A DNA stretch of 41,334 nt from Actinomycetota bacterium. GTDB taxonomy: Bacteria > Actinomycetota > Actinomycetes > S36-B12 > CAIYMF01. Each line of letters begins with the position of its first letter. Positions within the stretch are counted from its first letter, which is position 1. Of the stretch, positions 7,597-16,773 are shown piece by piece. A program made the position numbers and the translations under genes. The stretch is from NCBI GenBank assembly GCA_009697815.1, contig WLRQ01000019.1, forward strand, positions 1-41,334. The letters run 5' to 3'. The notes below the pieces were generated by a model. It had not been told where the DNA came from. It did not search any database and saw only the letters and a program-made list of their open reading frames with translations.

Positions 7597-9948
7597 CTAG
7601 CCCCGGCGGGCGTCACCGCGCGGGAATTCGCGCCCAACAACCCCTGAGTCGAAGACGAGGACGGAGTCGGGCACGAGGGTGAAGGCGAGCTCCTCCTCTT
7701 CGGCGTTGTGCAGCCGGAGAACTGCATAGAGGCCGTACAGCAGACGGCGGAGCTCAACGACATCCTCGGGCTCGGGTGCGGAATCAGTGAGCTCGTCGAG
7801 TAGCCGACGCAGGCGGCTTACCTGGTGCTCGATTTCGACGTGGCCGCGGGTGAGCGTGCCCATCGGATCGGCACCACCCATGGCACGCGCGATCGCGGGG
7901 TAAAGTTCGCGTTGCTCAGCCCGCTCGTGCGGCAAGGTGCTCGTCTCCAGGCGCACCAGCAGATCACGGACGGGTGCGAGATCACAGCCCGCGGTGGTCA
8001 GCGCATCTGCGACCGAGCGAACCTGTTCGACGACTGGGCGCACTGACACATGCTCAGCCCGGATGCGACGCACGAGTTCGGCATCCGCGGGCGGCAAGGT
8101 GATGGTGTGCATGCGGGCGGGGAGGAGTGCGCGCAGCGCAACCGCGATGGCCAGGACGTCGATGACTTCCTGCAGGAGCGCACCGGCTGCCGGGGGCAGA
8201 TAGCCCAGTACCGCCGCCACCATCGCGATCAGTGACAGCCCCATCCCCCACGCCGCGCTCTGCATAGCGATCCGGTGAGCGCGGCGACAGATCAGGATTG
8301 CGTCCGCGAGAGCGTCGATCCGATCGACGGTGAGCACCACGTCGGCAGTCTCGGACGTGGCCGTCGCGCCGCGGGCTGCGAGAGCCACACCGACCCCAGC
8401 GGCGGCCAGAGCAGGCGCGTCGTTGACACCATCGCCGACCATGATCGTCGGCCCGTTGAGCGATTCGGCGGCGACAACCACGAGCTTGTCGGCGGGATCG
8501 CGATCGGAATGGACCGCGTCCACCCCCACGATGCGGCCGACCGACTCCGCGACATCGGCTCTATCGCCCGTCACCAGCACGGTGCGCGTGATGCCAGCGA
8601 GTCGGAGGGCACGGATCATCCGCGCGGCGTCGGGTCGAACCGGGTCGTCGAGCAGGAACGCTCCCACCGGCACACCATCGACGGCGATGTAGACCACTAG
8701 AGATCCGTCAAGGCTTGCCCGGCGACGGGCCTGACGAACCCATGCCGGCGGTGGTCCATCGACGATCCACCCTGCCTTGCCCAAGCGCACCTGATGCCCG
8801 GACACGTTGCCCTGCAAGCCATATCCGTGAATCTCCTCCACGTCGACAGGGATCACAAGGGCCTGGCCACGTGCTCGAGCGGCCGTGACGATCGCGGTCG
8901 CGAGCACATGGGGCGACACCTGGTCGAGCGATGCTGCGAACGCAAGGAGGGCGTCCGAGTCGATCGGACCCGCGGTGATCACATCAGTCAACACCGGGGT
9001 GCCACGGGTGAGCGTCCCGGTCTTGTCGAAGAGCATCACCCGCCCACCCGCCAGCCTCTCCAGCGCACCACCGCCCTTGACGATCACGCCGATCCGGGCA
9101 GCACGGGAGAGCCCCGACATGATGGCAATCGGCGCCGCGAGCAGCAGCGGGCACGGCGTCGCGACGACGAGCACCGCCACCGCGCGCACAGCCTCGCCGC
9201 TGACAATCCACCCGACCCCCGCGAGGGCGAGCGTCAATGGCACGAAGTAGATCGCAATCCGATCGGCCGCCCGAACAAATGGCGCCGACGATGCCTGGGC
9301 CTGCTCCACGAGTCGCAGGACCCCGGCGTAGCTCGAGGCCTCGGAGGTCGCAGTGGCGACGAGTCCGACGGGGGCTCCGGCGTTCACGACGCCGCTGCGC
9401 ACATCATCGCCCGCCGGTCGCTCGACCGGCAGGGACTCGCCGGTCAACGCGGCCTCATCGAACACTCCCGCGACCTCGAGTCTGCCGTCGACAGGCACGA
9501 TCTCGCCGGCGCCCACCACGAGTCGATCCCCTTGTCGCACCTGCTCGACCCCGACCTCAACCAGTAGATCGCCTTCGTGTCGTCGCGCTGTGCGCGGGGC
9601 CCTTTCGATCAACAGGCTGAGCTCACGCCGGGCTCTGGCAGCGGCTCGGGCCTCGAGGAGTACGCCGGTGGTGAGCATCACCGTGATCACAGCGCCCGCG
9701 AAGTACTCCCGCGTTGCAAGCGCACCCGCGAGTGCCAGCAACGCGATCACGTCGACCGTCGGCTGGCGTCGACGAATCGCGAGAGATGTGGCAATGAACG
9801 ACAGGCACACACCTGCCACGGTGCCGACGCCCCAGAGCGCATCCGCCCAGGCGGGGCGGCCCGTGCCGTAGGCCACGACGCCACCGGCCAGGAACAGGAG
9901 CGCCACTGCGAACGCCGCGGTCTCGCGGTGCTCTCGGATCCACCTCAC
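7597..9948 (-). CDS. P1B-type heavy-metal ATPase with C-terminal hemerythrin-like domain
   Basis: A 783-residue metal-transporting P-type ATPase. The actuator motif is TGES (in AALTGESLPVE). The transmembrane metal site is TPCP (about residue 264) rather than CPC. The phosphorylation loop is DKTGTLT (about 307), and the hinge is GDGVNDAP. There is no N-terminal metal-binding domain. Residues from about 625 to 760 form a helical hemerythrin-like unit with spaced metal-ligand candidates: HERAEQRELYP, HVEIEH and LHNAEEEEL. A TPC motif plus C-terminal hemerythrin is the architecture of the P1B-5 group (Nia of Sinorhizobium, reported to respond to Ni and Fe), so Fe or Ni efflux is the best guess. 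It starts at GTG 9948, seven bases after GAGGG. First gene of a short unit with the holin-like gene. Confidence 0.86.
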   Translation of the reverse strand: MRWIREHRETAAFAVALLFLAGGVVAYGTGRPAWADALWGVGTVAGVCLSFIATSLAIRRRQPTVDVIALLALAGALATREYFAGAVITVMLTTGVLLEARAAARARRELSLLIERAPRTARRHEGDLLVEVGVEQVRQGDRLVVGAGEIVPVDGRLEVAGVFDEAALTGESLPVERPAGDDVRSGVVNAGAPVGLVATATSEASSYAGVLRLVEQAQASSAPFVRAADRIAIYFVPLTLALAGVGWIVSGEAVRAVAVLVVATPCPLLLAAPIAIMSGLSRAARIGVIVKGGGALERLAGGRVMLFDKTGTLTRGTPVLTDVITAGPIDSDALLAFAASLDQVSPHVLATAIVTAARARGQALVIPVDVEEIHGYGLQGNVSGHQVRLGKAGWIVDGPPPAWVRQARRRASLDGSLVVYIAVDGVPVGAFLLDDPVRPDAARMIRALRLAGITRTVLVTGDRADVAESVGRIVGVDAVHSDRDPADKLVVVAAESLNGPTIMVGDGVNDAPALAAAGVGVALAARGATATSETADVVLTVDRIDALADAILICRRAHRIAMQSAAWGMGLSLIAMVAAVLGYLPPAAGALLQEVIDVLAIAVALRALLPARMHTITLPPADAELVRRIRAEHVSVRPVVEQVRSVADALTTAGCDLAPVRDLLVRLETSTLPHERAEQRELYPAIARAMGGADPMGTLTRGHVEIEHQVSRLRRLLDELTDSAPEPEDVVELRRLLYGLYAVLRLHNAEEEELAFTLVPDSVLVFDSGVVGREFPRGDARRG

Positions 9949-10118
9949 GACAGTGCCCTCCCGAGCCGCGCCCCCGGACGGGATCCGCTCTCGGTCCCAG
10001 TCTCCGAGCCCCGCTAGGCGCGCGCCGGGTTATCGGCAATCTCGCCAGTCACCGAGGCTCGCCGGCCCAGCATCCGCCCGAAAAAGGCGGCGGCGCAGAA
10101 CGGGGCGAACGGCTCGCC

Positions 10119-11090
10119 CTACTCCCCGAGGTCGATGAGCACCTTGCCGAGGGCACCGGCCTCGACCGCGTCATGTGCAGACGCCGTGTCCTCGAGTGAG
10201 TAGAGGTGCTCCGGCAAACGGCCGAGTGACCCTTCGGCAAGGGCAGCGGAAATATCACCGACAGCAGCGCCAATGGCCTGCGGCGTGAACCCGTAGACAA
10301 CGACGAATGCCAAGGTCACGTTGCCGGTCATCAGTTGCCGCACGGGAATGGTGGGATCAGACTCCTCTGTCGCGTACGACACGATGACGCCGTGGGGCCG
10401 GAGCACACTCAGACTTGCCACCAGGTTGGCCCCGATCGCCACGTCCACCACACGATCCACACCGTGAGGGGCCGCAGCGCGCAGGTCGTCGAGGAATCCG
10501 GGCACGCGATAATTGAGCACGACATCAGCGCCCGCGGCACTCGCGATCGCTGCCTTCTCGGGCGAGCTCACCGTCGCGATGACGCGGGCGCCAGCGCGGT
10601 GAGCCAACTCGATCGCGGCATGTCCCACCGCGCCGGCTCCCCCTGTCACGAGGATGGTCGAGCCGGAGATGTCGCCGCCTGCGAACAGGCATCCGTGCGC
10701 GGTGATGTACGGGATGCCGAGACCTGCGCCCTGCTGCATCGAGATGCTGTCCGGCAGGGGAACGGCCTGGCCCTCGGGCACACACGTGAAGTCTGCGGCG
10801 GTGCCGTACTGACGTCCGCTCGCGCAGTGGAAGAGCCAGACCCGCTGGCCCACGCGGGCGGGGTCGACCCCTGCCCCCACGCCCACGATGGTGCCCGCGC
10901 CGTCTTGGTTGGGAATCTGCCAGGGGACGACCATGCCAACCCTGGTGCGACTCTTCCAGTCCGTGGGATTAACACCAGAGAACCGCACTCGAACGAGCAC
11001 CTCGCCCGGCGCGGGCGCGGGGGTCTCCATCTCGACGAGGCGCAGGACATCACCCGCAGCACCAGGGCCTTCGTACCTGACTGCGCGCAT
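10119..11090 (-). CDS. Quinone oxidoreductase / medium-chain dehydrogenase family protein
   Basis: A 323-residue MDR-superfamily reductase of the NADPH:quinone oxidoreductase type. The N-terminal GroES-like domain has the family block VRFSGVNPTDWKSR. The nucleotide site is GGAGAVGHAAIELA, about residues 150-163. Catalytic-zinc ligands of classical alcohol dehydrogenases are absent, so it should reduce a quinone, enone or enoyl group with NAD(P)H without zinc. It lies 70 bp downstream of the acyl-CoA ligase on the same strand and is probably the last gene of the cupin-ligase-reductase unit. ATG 11090 has a GAGGA about ten bases upstream. In this setting it may reduce an unsaturated ketone or acyl intermediate. 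The substrate cannot be read from sequence. Confidence 0.82.
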   Translation of the reverse strand: MRAVRYEGPGAAGDVLRLVEMETPAPAPGEVLVRVRFSGVNPTDWKSRTRVGMVVPWQIPNQDGAGTIVGVGAGVDPARVGQRVWLFHCASGRQYGTAADFTCVPEGQAVPLPDSISMQQGAGLGIPYITAHGCLFAGGDISGSTILVTGGAGAVGHAAIELAHRAGARVIATVSSPEKAAIASAAGADVVLNYRVPGFLDDLRAAAPHGVDRVVDVAIGANLVASLSVLRPHGVIVSYATEESDPTIPVRQLMTGNVTLAFVVVYGFTPQAIGAAVGDISAALAEGSLGRLPEHLYSLEDTASAHDAVEAGALGKVLIDLGE

Positions 11091-11160
11091 AGGTGTCCGT
11101 CCTCGTCTTGTCGTCGACCATGACGTACCCGATCACAGCACAGCCGAGTTCGGCCCACTC

Positions 11161-12708
11161 TCAGGTGGCGAGGGAGTCCCTGACCCGGCTACGGGAAATC
11201 TTCAGGCTCGTGGTGGTCGGCATGGAGTCCAGGAACTGCACGCGGGTCGGCTTCTTGTAGCTGGCCAAGTACTCGCGGCACATCTGCAGGATCTGATCCT
11301 CGGTGACCACCACGGCGGGATCGACGACGACGGCCGCCACGACCGACTGCCCCCATCGTTCGTGCGGAAGGCCAACGACCGCACAGGACACGACACCCGG
11401 CACTCGCATGATCACCTCCTCAACTTCGGAGGGGTAGACGTTCATGCCGCCGGAGACGATGAGGTCGACTCGTCGCTCGCTGATCACGAGATAGCCCTCG
11501 GCGTCGAGGCTGCCGAGGTCGCCTGTGAAGTACCACCCGTCACGAAGGGCGTCGGCGGTGGCCTCGGGGCGGTTCCAATAGCCGACGAGGAGCGCGGGCG
11601 AGGACACGACGATCTCGCCGACGCTGACACCGTCATGCGGCACTGGCTTGCCGTCCGGTGCGAGCACCTCGACGAGGGTCTCCTGCACCGCACGGCCGAC
11701 CGAGGCCAGCCGGTCGGGACGACCCGGTTCGAGACGGATATCCGATGGGCTGGTGACCGTGACGAGGCCACCGGAGTTCTCGGTCATGCCCAGACCCTCA
11801 ATGAGAACGCCGCCGATGACATCGGCCACGGCGCGAAGCTTCTCGAGCGATGCCTTGGACGCCGAGTGCAATACCGAGAGCAGGCTCGACAGGCGCGCCG
11901 GATCAGCCGCAGCCTTCTCGGCGAACTCCCCGAGCACCGGCGAGGGCAGATAGGTGAAGGTGATCCGGTGGCGCTCGATGGTGTCAATCAGTGATGCCAC
12001 ATCCCAGCTGCCCAAGATGCGCACCGTGCCGCCGACATAGAAGTGGCTGATGATGTGCGAGGGCACGACCGCGACGAACGACATAGACCCCGTCAGAGCA
12101 CAGATGCTGCCGAGTGCGAGGCGGTAGGACTGCGCATTGAGCCGGGCAAGCGCGGCCACCGAACCCTGAGTGAGCATGGCCCCCTTGGGAAGTCCGGTGG
12201 TGCCGCTCGTGTAGCCGATCATGTAGAGATCGTCGGGCGACGGAGCCGGCTGGACGTCGTCACTTCCCGACGCGACGAGCTCGGACAGCGTGGTGGGCGC
12301 CTGTGGATCGGCGACGGTCGAAACCAGCGCGAGATCGGGCACGACCGAGGTCAGCGACGCTACGTGCCCGGACAGGCCGCCGGTGAACAACAGCACGCGG
12401 GCGCCGGAATCGCTCACCAGGTGGGTCGCCTCATGGTGGGTAAGCCGCGCATTGATCGGCACCACGACCAGACCCGCGAGGGCACACGCCACATAGACCT
12501 GGACGTACTCGAGGGAGTCCTCCATCCAGGCCGCGATGCGGTCGCCTGGGGCGAGCCCGGTGGCGAGCAGTGCGTTGCCAAGGCGACGGCCTGTGGTGAG
12601 GAGGTCCGCGTAGGTCTGCTCACTGCCGTCGGGCGCCACGATCGCCACAGTGTTGGGCGAGCGCAGCGCCGTTCCCTGAATCAGCGCTGCGACGGTGAAC
12701 CCGCTCAT
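11161..12708 (-). CDS. AMP-binding acyl-CoA synthetase
   Basis: A 515-residue ANL-superfamily ligase that activates a carboxylic acid to acyl-AMP and then to the CoA thioester. Motifs in order: P-loop YTSGTTGLPKGAML (about residue 170), the GWYFTGDLG block, the hinge and C-domain segment SERRVDLIVSGGMNVYPSEV, and the terminal catalytic lysine in TTTSLKISRSR. Length fits medium/long-chain or aromatic acid CoA ligases. The ATG at 12708 is preferred: GGGAGGA lies eight bases upstream, whereas an ATG at 12717 abuts that site directly. It follows the cupin by 40 bp and so falls under the operator at 13284-13298. It is probably the entry point that turns a free acid into a CoA ester for the beta-oxidation enzymes of the island. 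Confidence 0.9.
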   Translation of the reverse strand: MSGFTVAALIQGTALRSPNTVAIVAPDGSEQTYADLLTTGRRLGNALLATGLAPGDRIAAWMEDSLEYVQVYVACALAGLVVVPINARLTHHEATHLVSDSGARVLLFTGGLSGHVASLTSVVPDLALVSTVADPQAPTTLSELVASGSDDVQPAPSPDDLYMIGYTSGTTGLPKGAMLTQGSVAALARLNAQSYRLALGSICALTGSMSFVAVVPSHIISHFYVGGTVRILGSWDVASLIDTIERHRITFTYLPSPVLGEFAEKAAADPARLSSLLSVLHSASKASLEKLRAVADVIGGVLIEGLGMTENSGGLVTVTSPSDIRLEPGRPDRLASVGRAVQETLVEVLAPDGKPVPHDGVSVGEIVVSSPALLVGYWNRPEATADALRDGWYFTGDLGSLDAEGYLVISERRVDLIVSGGMNVYPSEVEEVIMRVPGVVSCAVVGLPHERWGQSVVAAVVVDPAVVVTEDQILQMCREYLASYKKPTRVQFLDSMPTTTSLKISRSRVRDSLAT

Positions 12709-12748
12709 GCGGCACATCCTCCCGAGACCCCGGCCATATGGACGCGGT

Positions 12749-13240
12749 TCAGCGGACGAACCGGTTCACATAGTCGGCGCCGAGGCCCACGGCCTCGTAG
12801 TGCTTCGCGGCCTGTTCGATTCGCGTGAAGACGTCGGCGAAGCCCGTCGGCGTTCCGAACTCGTCGACCTCGATCAGGCAGCCGGTGATCCAGAACAGCG
12901 TGAGCGACTCACCCGGGTCTGCGATGAGCGTGTGGGTGTCGCCGGGTGGTTCGAAAACGTACCCACCCTCCGTGGCAACCCAGTCGCGCTCGAGGTAGTG
13001 CCATTGGCCCTTGATCACGTAGCCATGCACCGGGGCGGGGTGAGCATGTCGGCTGATGAAGCCGGTGGTTCTCATGCGCGTGACGTTGACCCATGCGCCG
13101 CGCACGGTGTCGAAGAGCAGCGGTCGGATCCAGACGCCCTCGCGCGCAGTGGGGACCCACTCGCGCTCATCGGTGCTGTTGGCAAGCTCGACGATCTCGG
13201 CCGGGCTCCATGCTGAGACGGGGATCGCTGGCTCAATCAT
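12749..13240 (-). CDS. Cupin-domain dioxygenase-like protein (2,4'-dihydroxyacetophenone dioxygenase-like)
   Basis: A 163-residue single-domain cupin. Metal-ligand candidates are in HAHPAPVHGYVIKGQW (first cupin motif) and EPPGDTHTL (second), giving a His/Glu/His set for a non-haem Fe or other divalent metal. The overall pattern and length resemble 2,4'-dihydroxyacetophenone dioxygenase-type and ChrR-like cupins. The former cleaves an alpha-hydroxyketone to two acids. The ATG at 13240 is selected for GGGAGA upstream; a longer frame to 13372 would run through the operator and has no domain support. First gene of a minus-strand unit with the CoA ligase and quinone reductase, so it may form the acid that the ligase activates. 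The reaction is inferred from family and context only. Confidence 0.75.
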   Translation of the reverse strand: MIEPAIPVSAWSPAEIVELANSTDEREWVPTAREGVWIRPLLFDTVRGAWVNVTRMRTTGFISRHAHPAPVHGYVIKGQWHYLERDWVATEGGYVFEPPGDTHTLIADPGESLTLFWITGCLIEVDEFGTPTGFADVFTRIEQAAKHYEAVGLGADYVNRFVR

Positions 13241-13283
13241 GCTGGTCTCCCTCAGAGGTGTGCACTGCAGTGATGGCCCGAGG

Positions 13284-13298
13284 CTACCAAACGGTCGG
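13284..13298 (-). promoter_or_regulatory. TetR-type operator, site A, upstream of the cupin operon
   Basis: On the minus strand this reads CCGACCGTTTGGTAG, one of four sites of the form CCGACCGNNYGGTAG in the window (with 14335, 19772 and 32988). It sits 44 bp before the cupin ATG and points toward it. The final TAG continues as TAGCCT, where a -10 element would be; the -35 is not convincing. The ACCG-NN-CGGT dyad is slightly imperfect here (TTGG in place of TCGG). Confidence 0.65.
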
Positions 13299-13439
13299 AT
13301 GGAGGGATAGTCGACGGGTGGCGGAGATTGTCCGGGGAACGGGGCCGTCGATAACTCCCGCCCACCGCGCACTCACTGACAAGACCGGCGAGAGCGCGAT
13401 GGCCGTCCTGCACGCATCCTGACGGCTGCCAACCGGTGC

Positions 13440-14273
13440 TCAGCCGTCGAGCCCGAGTTCGCTGGCCTTGAACCGGCGCAGGGTCTCCTTGAAACCGTCA
13501 GTCTCGATCGCGGTCTTGATGAGGTCGACCGCATCGGTGTGGTGAACCACGACATCGGTCTCGGCGCCCATGAACGCGGTCATGCGGAAACCCTGGAGCT
13601 CCATCGTGCGGTTGATGGCGATCTTCTTCATCCGCAGGATGCTCAAGGGCACGGTCGCGATCGACAGCGCGAGTTCGCGCACATGAGTGATCAAGTCGGC
13701 CTCGGGCACGGACTCCACCGCCCAGCCCCACTCGGCCGCGGTGCGCCCGCTGAACCTGCGCCCTGGGACGAACGAGAGCAACTTCGCGCGGTTCGCCCCG
13801 ATCGAGAAGGCGAGGAGGGGGGTGATGAATCCTCCACCGATCGGCATGGGCGGCGACGCCGAGATCACCGCATCGTCGGCGGTCACGATCATGTCGCAGA
13901 AGGTGGCCATCTGCGTGCCACCAGCGATGCAGTAGCCGTGCACCGCGGCGATCACGGGCTTGGGGTGCTCCCACAGGCGCAGGAAGGTGTCGATATAAGA
14001 CGCCTGACGGTCGCGGTCGGCGACGGAGTCACCAGGCTCGGTGACCTCCACGGAGTCGTTCGAGAGGTCGTGCCCGGCCGAGAATGCCCTGCCTGCACCC
14101 CGGAGCACGATCACACGCGAGTCCGATCGACGCTCGGCCTCGAGGATGTTCTCGAGTCGATCGAGCATCTCCTGGCTGATCGCGTTCAGTTTTTCTGGGC
14201 GGTTCAGGGTGATCCAGGCGATCGGCCCCTCGCGCTCGAGCAGCACGGAGTCGGGTGAGGTCATGTGCGGCAC
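13440..14273 (-). CDS. Enoyl-CoA hydratase/isomerase (crotonase) family protein
   Basis: A 277-residue crotonase-fold protein acting on an acyl-CoA. The oxyanion-hole strand is RAFSAGHDLSND (about residues 63-74) and the second oxyanion block is AAVHGYCIAGGTQMATFCDM (about 109-128). Length is normal. GTG 14273 is used because GGGAG lies five bases upstream; an ATG three codons later is the alternative. It is transcribed away from the aldehyde dehydrogenase operon with operator site B in the shared intergenic region, so the two may be co-regulated. It could hydrate, isomerise or cleave a CoA ester. Crotonase reactions are too diverse to assign one, and the usual paired catalytic glutamates could not be placed with certainty. 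Confidence 0.86.
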   Translation of the reverse strand: MPHMTSPDSVLLEREGPIAWITLNRPEKLNAISQEMLDRLENILEAERRSDSRVIVLRGAGRAFSAGHDLSNDSVEVTEPGDSVADRDRQASYIDTFLRLWEHPKPVIAAVHGYCIAGGTQMATFCDMIVTADDAVISASPPMPIGGGFITPLLAFSIGANRAKLLSFVPGRRFSGRTAAEWGWAVESVPEADLITHVRELALSIATVPLSILRMKKIAINRTMELQGFRMTAFMGAETDVVVHHTDAVDLIKTAIETDGFKETLRRFKASELGLDG

Positions 14274-14323
14274 CGTATCTCCCGGCGCTCACGAGGGACG
14301 AATGGAGACATCCGCCTGCGGCC

Positions 14324-14352
14324 TTGAAATTCTCCCGACCGTTCGGTAGACA
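14324..14352 (+). promoter_or_regulatory. Promoter with embedded TetR-type operator, site B (aldehyde dehydrogenase operon)
   Basis: A -35 TTGAAA (14324-14329) and a -10 TAGACA (14347-14352) are separated by exactly 17 bp. The operator CCGACCGTTCGGTAG (14335-14349) fills the spacer and overlaps the -10, so a bound repressor would block RNA polymerase. The same layout recurs at 19761-19789. It lies between the crotonase and aldehyde dehydrogenase genes, which are divergent, and may also affect the former. Confidence 0.75.
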
Positions 14353-14391
14353 TGCCCCCAAGTAACCATGAGCTCCCGAAGGGACATCTCC

Positions 14392-15870
14392 GTGCAGGTC
14401 ACCCGCGACACCAAGATCCGCCTCGTCACCGAGATGACCATCGACGGCGCCGCCGTACCCGGCGCAGGCGCACCCTTCACCGTGCACAATCCAGCCACGG
14501 GCGAGGTACTCGGTGTGATCGCCGGTGCCACCACCGGCCAGACCGAGCAGGCGATCCTCGCCGCCCGTCGGGTCTTCAACGACGGCACCTGGTCCAACCT
14601 CGCTCTCCAGGAACGCTCGGCTGCCATGCATCGGGTCTTCGACGTGATCGAGGCCAACCGCGCCGAGCTAGTCGCCACCATCGTGGCGGAGGTGGGTACC
14701 CCCATCACCACCGCCGAGGCCTTCCAGTTCGACATCCCCCTGCACGTCTCGCGCGCATTCGCCGATCTCGCCGCGATCGACCGGACCGAACACATCGGCG
14801 AGCACTTCTACCCCGTCCCGAGCGCGAGCCTGGTCGGCTACCGGCCGGTGGGCGTGGTCGGCGGCATCTCCGCCTACAACTACCCGTTGCACCTCTCGAT
14901 GATCAAGATCTTCGCTGCGATGGCCGCCGGGTGCCCGATCGTGCTGACCCCGTCACCCCGCGCGCCCTTCGCCACACTTCTCCTCGGCCGCCTCATCGCC
15001 GAGGCCGGGATCCCCGCGGGCCTCGTGAACATCGTCGTGAGCGACGACCTCGCAATCCCCCAGATGATCACGACCCACCCGGAGATCGACAAGGTGTCGT
15101 TCACCGGGTCCGATGCTGTCGGCAAGATCATCATGCGCCAGGCGTCCGACACTCTCAAGGGTGTCGCGCTCGAGCTCGGCGGCAAGTCCGCCAACATCAT
15201 CATGCCGGGCACCGACCTCGCCGCCCTCCTCCCTGCCGTCCACATGCGCTACTCGCGCAATGCCGGTCAGGGCTGCGCCTCGCCGACCCGGATCCTGGTG
15301 CACAAGAGTCAGGCAGATGACTTCATCGAGCGCTCGGTGAGCACCTGGTCGGCCATCAAGATCGGCGACCCCTGGGACCGCGAGACCATCGTCGGCCCGC
15401 TGATCCGCCCCGAGCACCTCGCCCGTGTCTCGGGCTACGTCGACCTCGCCCTCAGCGAAGGCGCGTCGGTCGTCGCCGGTGGCGGCAAGCCCGATATCGA
15501 GGGCGGCTGGTGGTACAACCCCACCCTGATCGGGTCGGTCGAGAACAACATGCGCATCGCACGCGAGGAGGTCTTCGGACCCGTCGGCGCGATGATCACC
15601 TACGACACCGTCGACGACGCTGTGCGCATGGCCAATGACAGCATCTACGGACTGGCCGGCTATGTCTTCGGCGACGACCTCGACGCTGCGATCGCCGTGG
15701 GCAGCCGTCTCCAGGCAGGCACCGTCCAGATCAACGGCGGCGGTGGCCTCCGCGGCGACGCACCGTACGGCGGGTTCAAGCAGAGCGGCCTCGGCCGCGA
15801 GTTCGGCGAGTGGGGCGTGCGCGAGTTCCTCGAGCCCCAGCACCTCCAGTGGGCACTGCCTACCGCCTGA
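14392..15870 (+). CDS. NAD(P)-dependent aldehyde dehydrogenase family protein
   Basis: A 492-residue ALDH-superfamily enzyme that would oxidise an aldehyde to an acid. The catalytic cysteine is in NAGQGCASPTR, the general-base glutamate region in ALELGGKSANI, and the NAD-fold turn in SFTGSDAVGK. The usual lysine of the PWN...KPSE block is a threonine here (IVLTPSPRAP), which may change cofactor binding. The GTG at 14392 is preferred over ATG 14368 because AAGGGA lies seven bases upstream and the predicted transcript from the site-B promoter would start only about nine bases before 14368. First gene of a five-gene unit (ALDH, two SDRs, kinase-like, acyl-CoA dehydrogenase). The substrate aldehyde is unknown, probably made by one of the dehydrogenases that follow. 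Confidence 0.9.
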   Translation: MQVTRDTKIRLVTEMTIDGAAVPGAGAPFTVHNPATGEVLGVIAGATTGQTEQAILAARRVFNDGTWSNLALQERSAAMHRVFDVIEANRAELVATIVAEVGTPITTAEAFQFDIPLHVSRAFADLAAIDRTEHIGEHFYPVPSASLVGYRPVGVVGGISAYNYPLHLSMIKIFAAMAAGCPIVLTPSPRAPFATLLLGRLIAEAGIPAGLVNIVVSDDLAIPQMITTHPEIDKVSFTGSDAVGKIIMRQASDTLKGVALELGGKSANIIMPGTDLAALLPAVHMRYSRNAGQGCASPTRILVHKSQADDFIERSVSTWSAIKIGDPWDRETIVGPLIRPEHLARVSGYVDLALSEGASVVAGGGKPDIEGGWWYNPTLIGSVENNMRIAREEVFGPVGAMITYDTVDDAVRMANDSIYGLAGYVFGDDLDAAIAVGSRLQAGTVQINGGGGLRGDAPYGGFKQSGLGREFGEWGVREFLEPQHLQWALPTA

Positions 15871-15936
15871 GAACTACTGACCGGCCCCCGACTCATCGCC
15901 CCACTTCACCCCCTGATCACTCCACGGGAGAACACC

Positions 15937-16713
15937 ATGAGCAACGCACTTCAGGATCGCATCGCCCTCATCACCGCCGCCGGCTCCGGCATGGGACGTG
16001 CCTCGGCCGTCCGCATGGCACGCGAGGGTGCCACCGTCATCGTCGCCGACATCAATGACGAAGGTGCCGCCGAGACCGTGCGCCTGATCGAGGCCGAGGG
16101 CTTCGGCAAGGGTGTGGCCTACCACCTCGACGCAACCGACATGGGCGCGATCAAGACCATGTTCGAGTTCGTTGACACTGAGTTCGGCCGGCTCAATGTG
16201 CTGTACAACCACGTCGGCTCCCCCGGCCCCGCCGGGCTTCAGATCACCGATGAGCAGTGGGAACTCACCGTCGACTTGAACATGAAGAGCGCATTCTTCG
16301 CCACCATGTACGCCGAGCCGCTGCTGCGACGTGAAGCGGGCAAGGCCTCGATCATCTACACCGCTTCGGTGAGCGGCCTCGTCGGCTCACTCGCGAGCCC
16401 GCTCTACTCCATGGTCAAGGGCAGCCTGGTCTCGTTCTCCAAGTCCCTGGCCATGTCCCTCGGGCCGGATATCCGCGTCAACGTGATCGCCCCTGGCGCC
16501 GTCGACACCCCGATGCTGACGCAGTTCTTCGGACGCGACGACGAGTCGCTCGCTCCCGAGCGCGTCAAGATGTTCGTCGAGACCGGTGTGCCGCTCAAGC
16601 GCCCCTGCAAGCCCGAAGAGGTCGCCGAGGCCGCCCTGTTCCTCGCCAGTGATGCCTCGAGCTACATCACCGGCGTCACACTGCCCGTCGATGGCGGGTA
16701 CGTCGCGAAGTAG
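15937..16713 (+). CDS. SDR family oxidoreductase
   Basis: A 258-residue short-chain dehydrogenase/reductase of the classical fold. The cofactor glycine motif is TAAGSGMG (about residues 13-20). The acidic residue after beta-2 (VADIND) suggests NAD(H). The catalytic set is Ser in YTASVSG and Tyr/Lys in YSMVK. The C-terminal signature VTLPVDGGYVAK is typical of beta-oxoacyl/hydroxyacyl-type SDRs. ATG 15937 has GGGAGA five bases upstream. It follows the aldehyde dehydrogenase by 66 bp and is likely co-transcribed. It would interconvert an alcohol and a ketone on an island intermediate. Substrate not assignable. Confidence 0.88.
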   Translation: MSNALQDRIALITAAGSGMGRASAVRMAREGATVIVADINDEGAAETVRLIEAEGFGKGVAYHLDATDMGAIKTMFEFVDTEFGRLNVLYNHVGSPGPAGLQITDEQWELTVDLNMKSAFFATMYAEPLLRREAGKASIIYTASVSGLVGSLASPLYSMVKGSLVSFSKSLAMSLGPDIRVNVIAPGAVDTPMLTQFFGRDDESLAPERVKMFVETGVPLKRPCKPEEVAEAALFLASDASSYITGVTLPVDGGYVAK

Positions 16714-16773
16714 TCCGGACTTCGCAAGGCCCGGCCGATCGGCCTCCACGACTCGACATGACAGGACGGCCAC

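Noticed and set aside
10075-10095. Hairpin CCGCC/GGCGG around an A-rich loop downstream of the quinone oxidoreductase
   Set aside because: Only a five-pair stem without a T-run on the gene's strand; too weak to list as a terminator.
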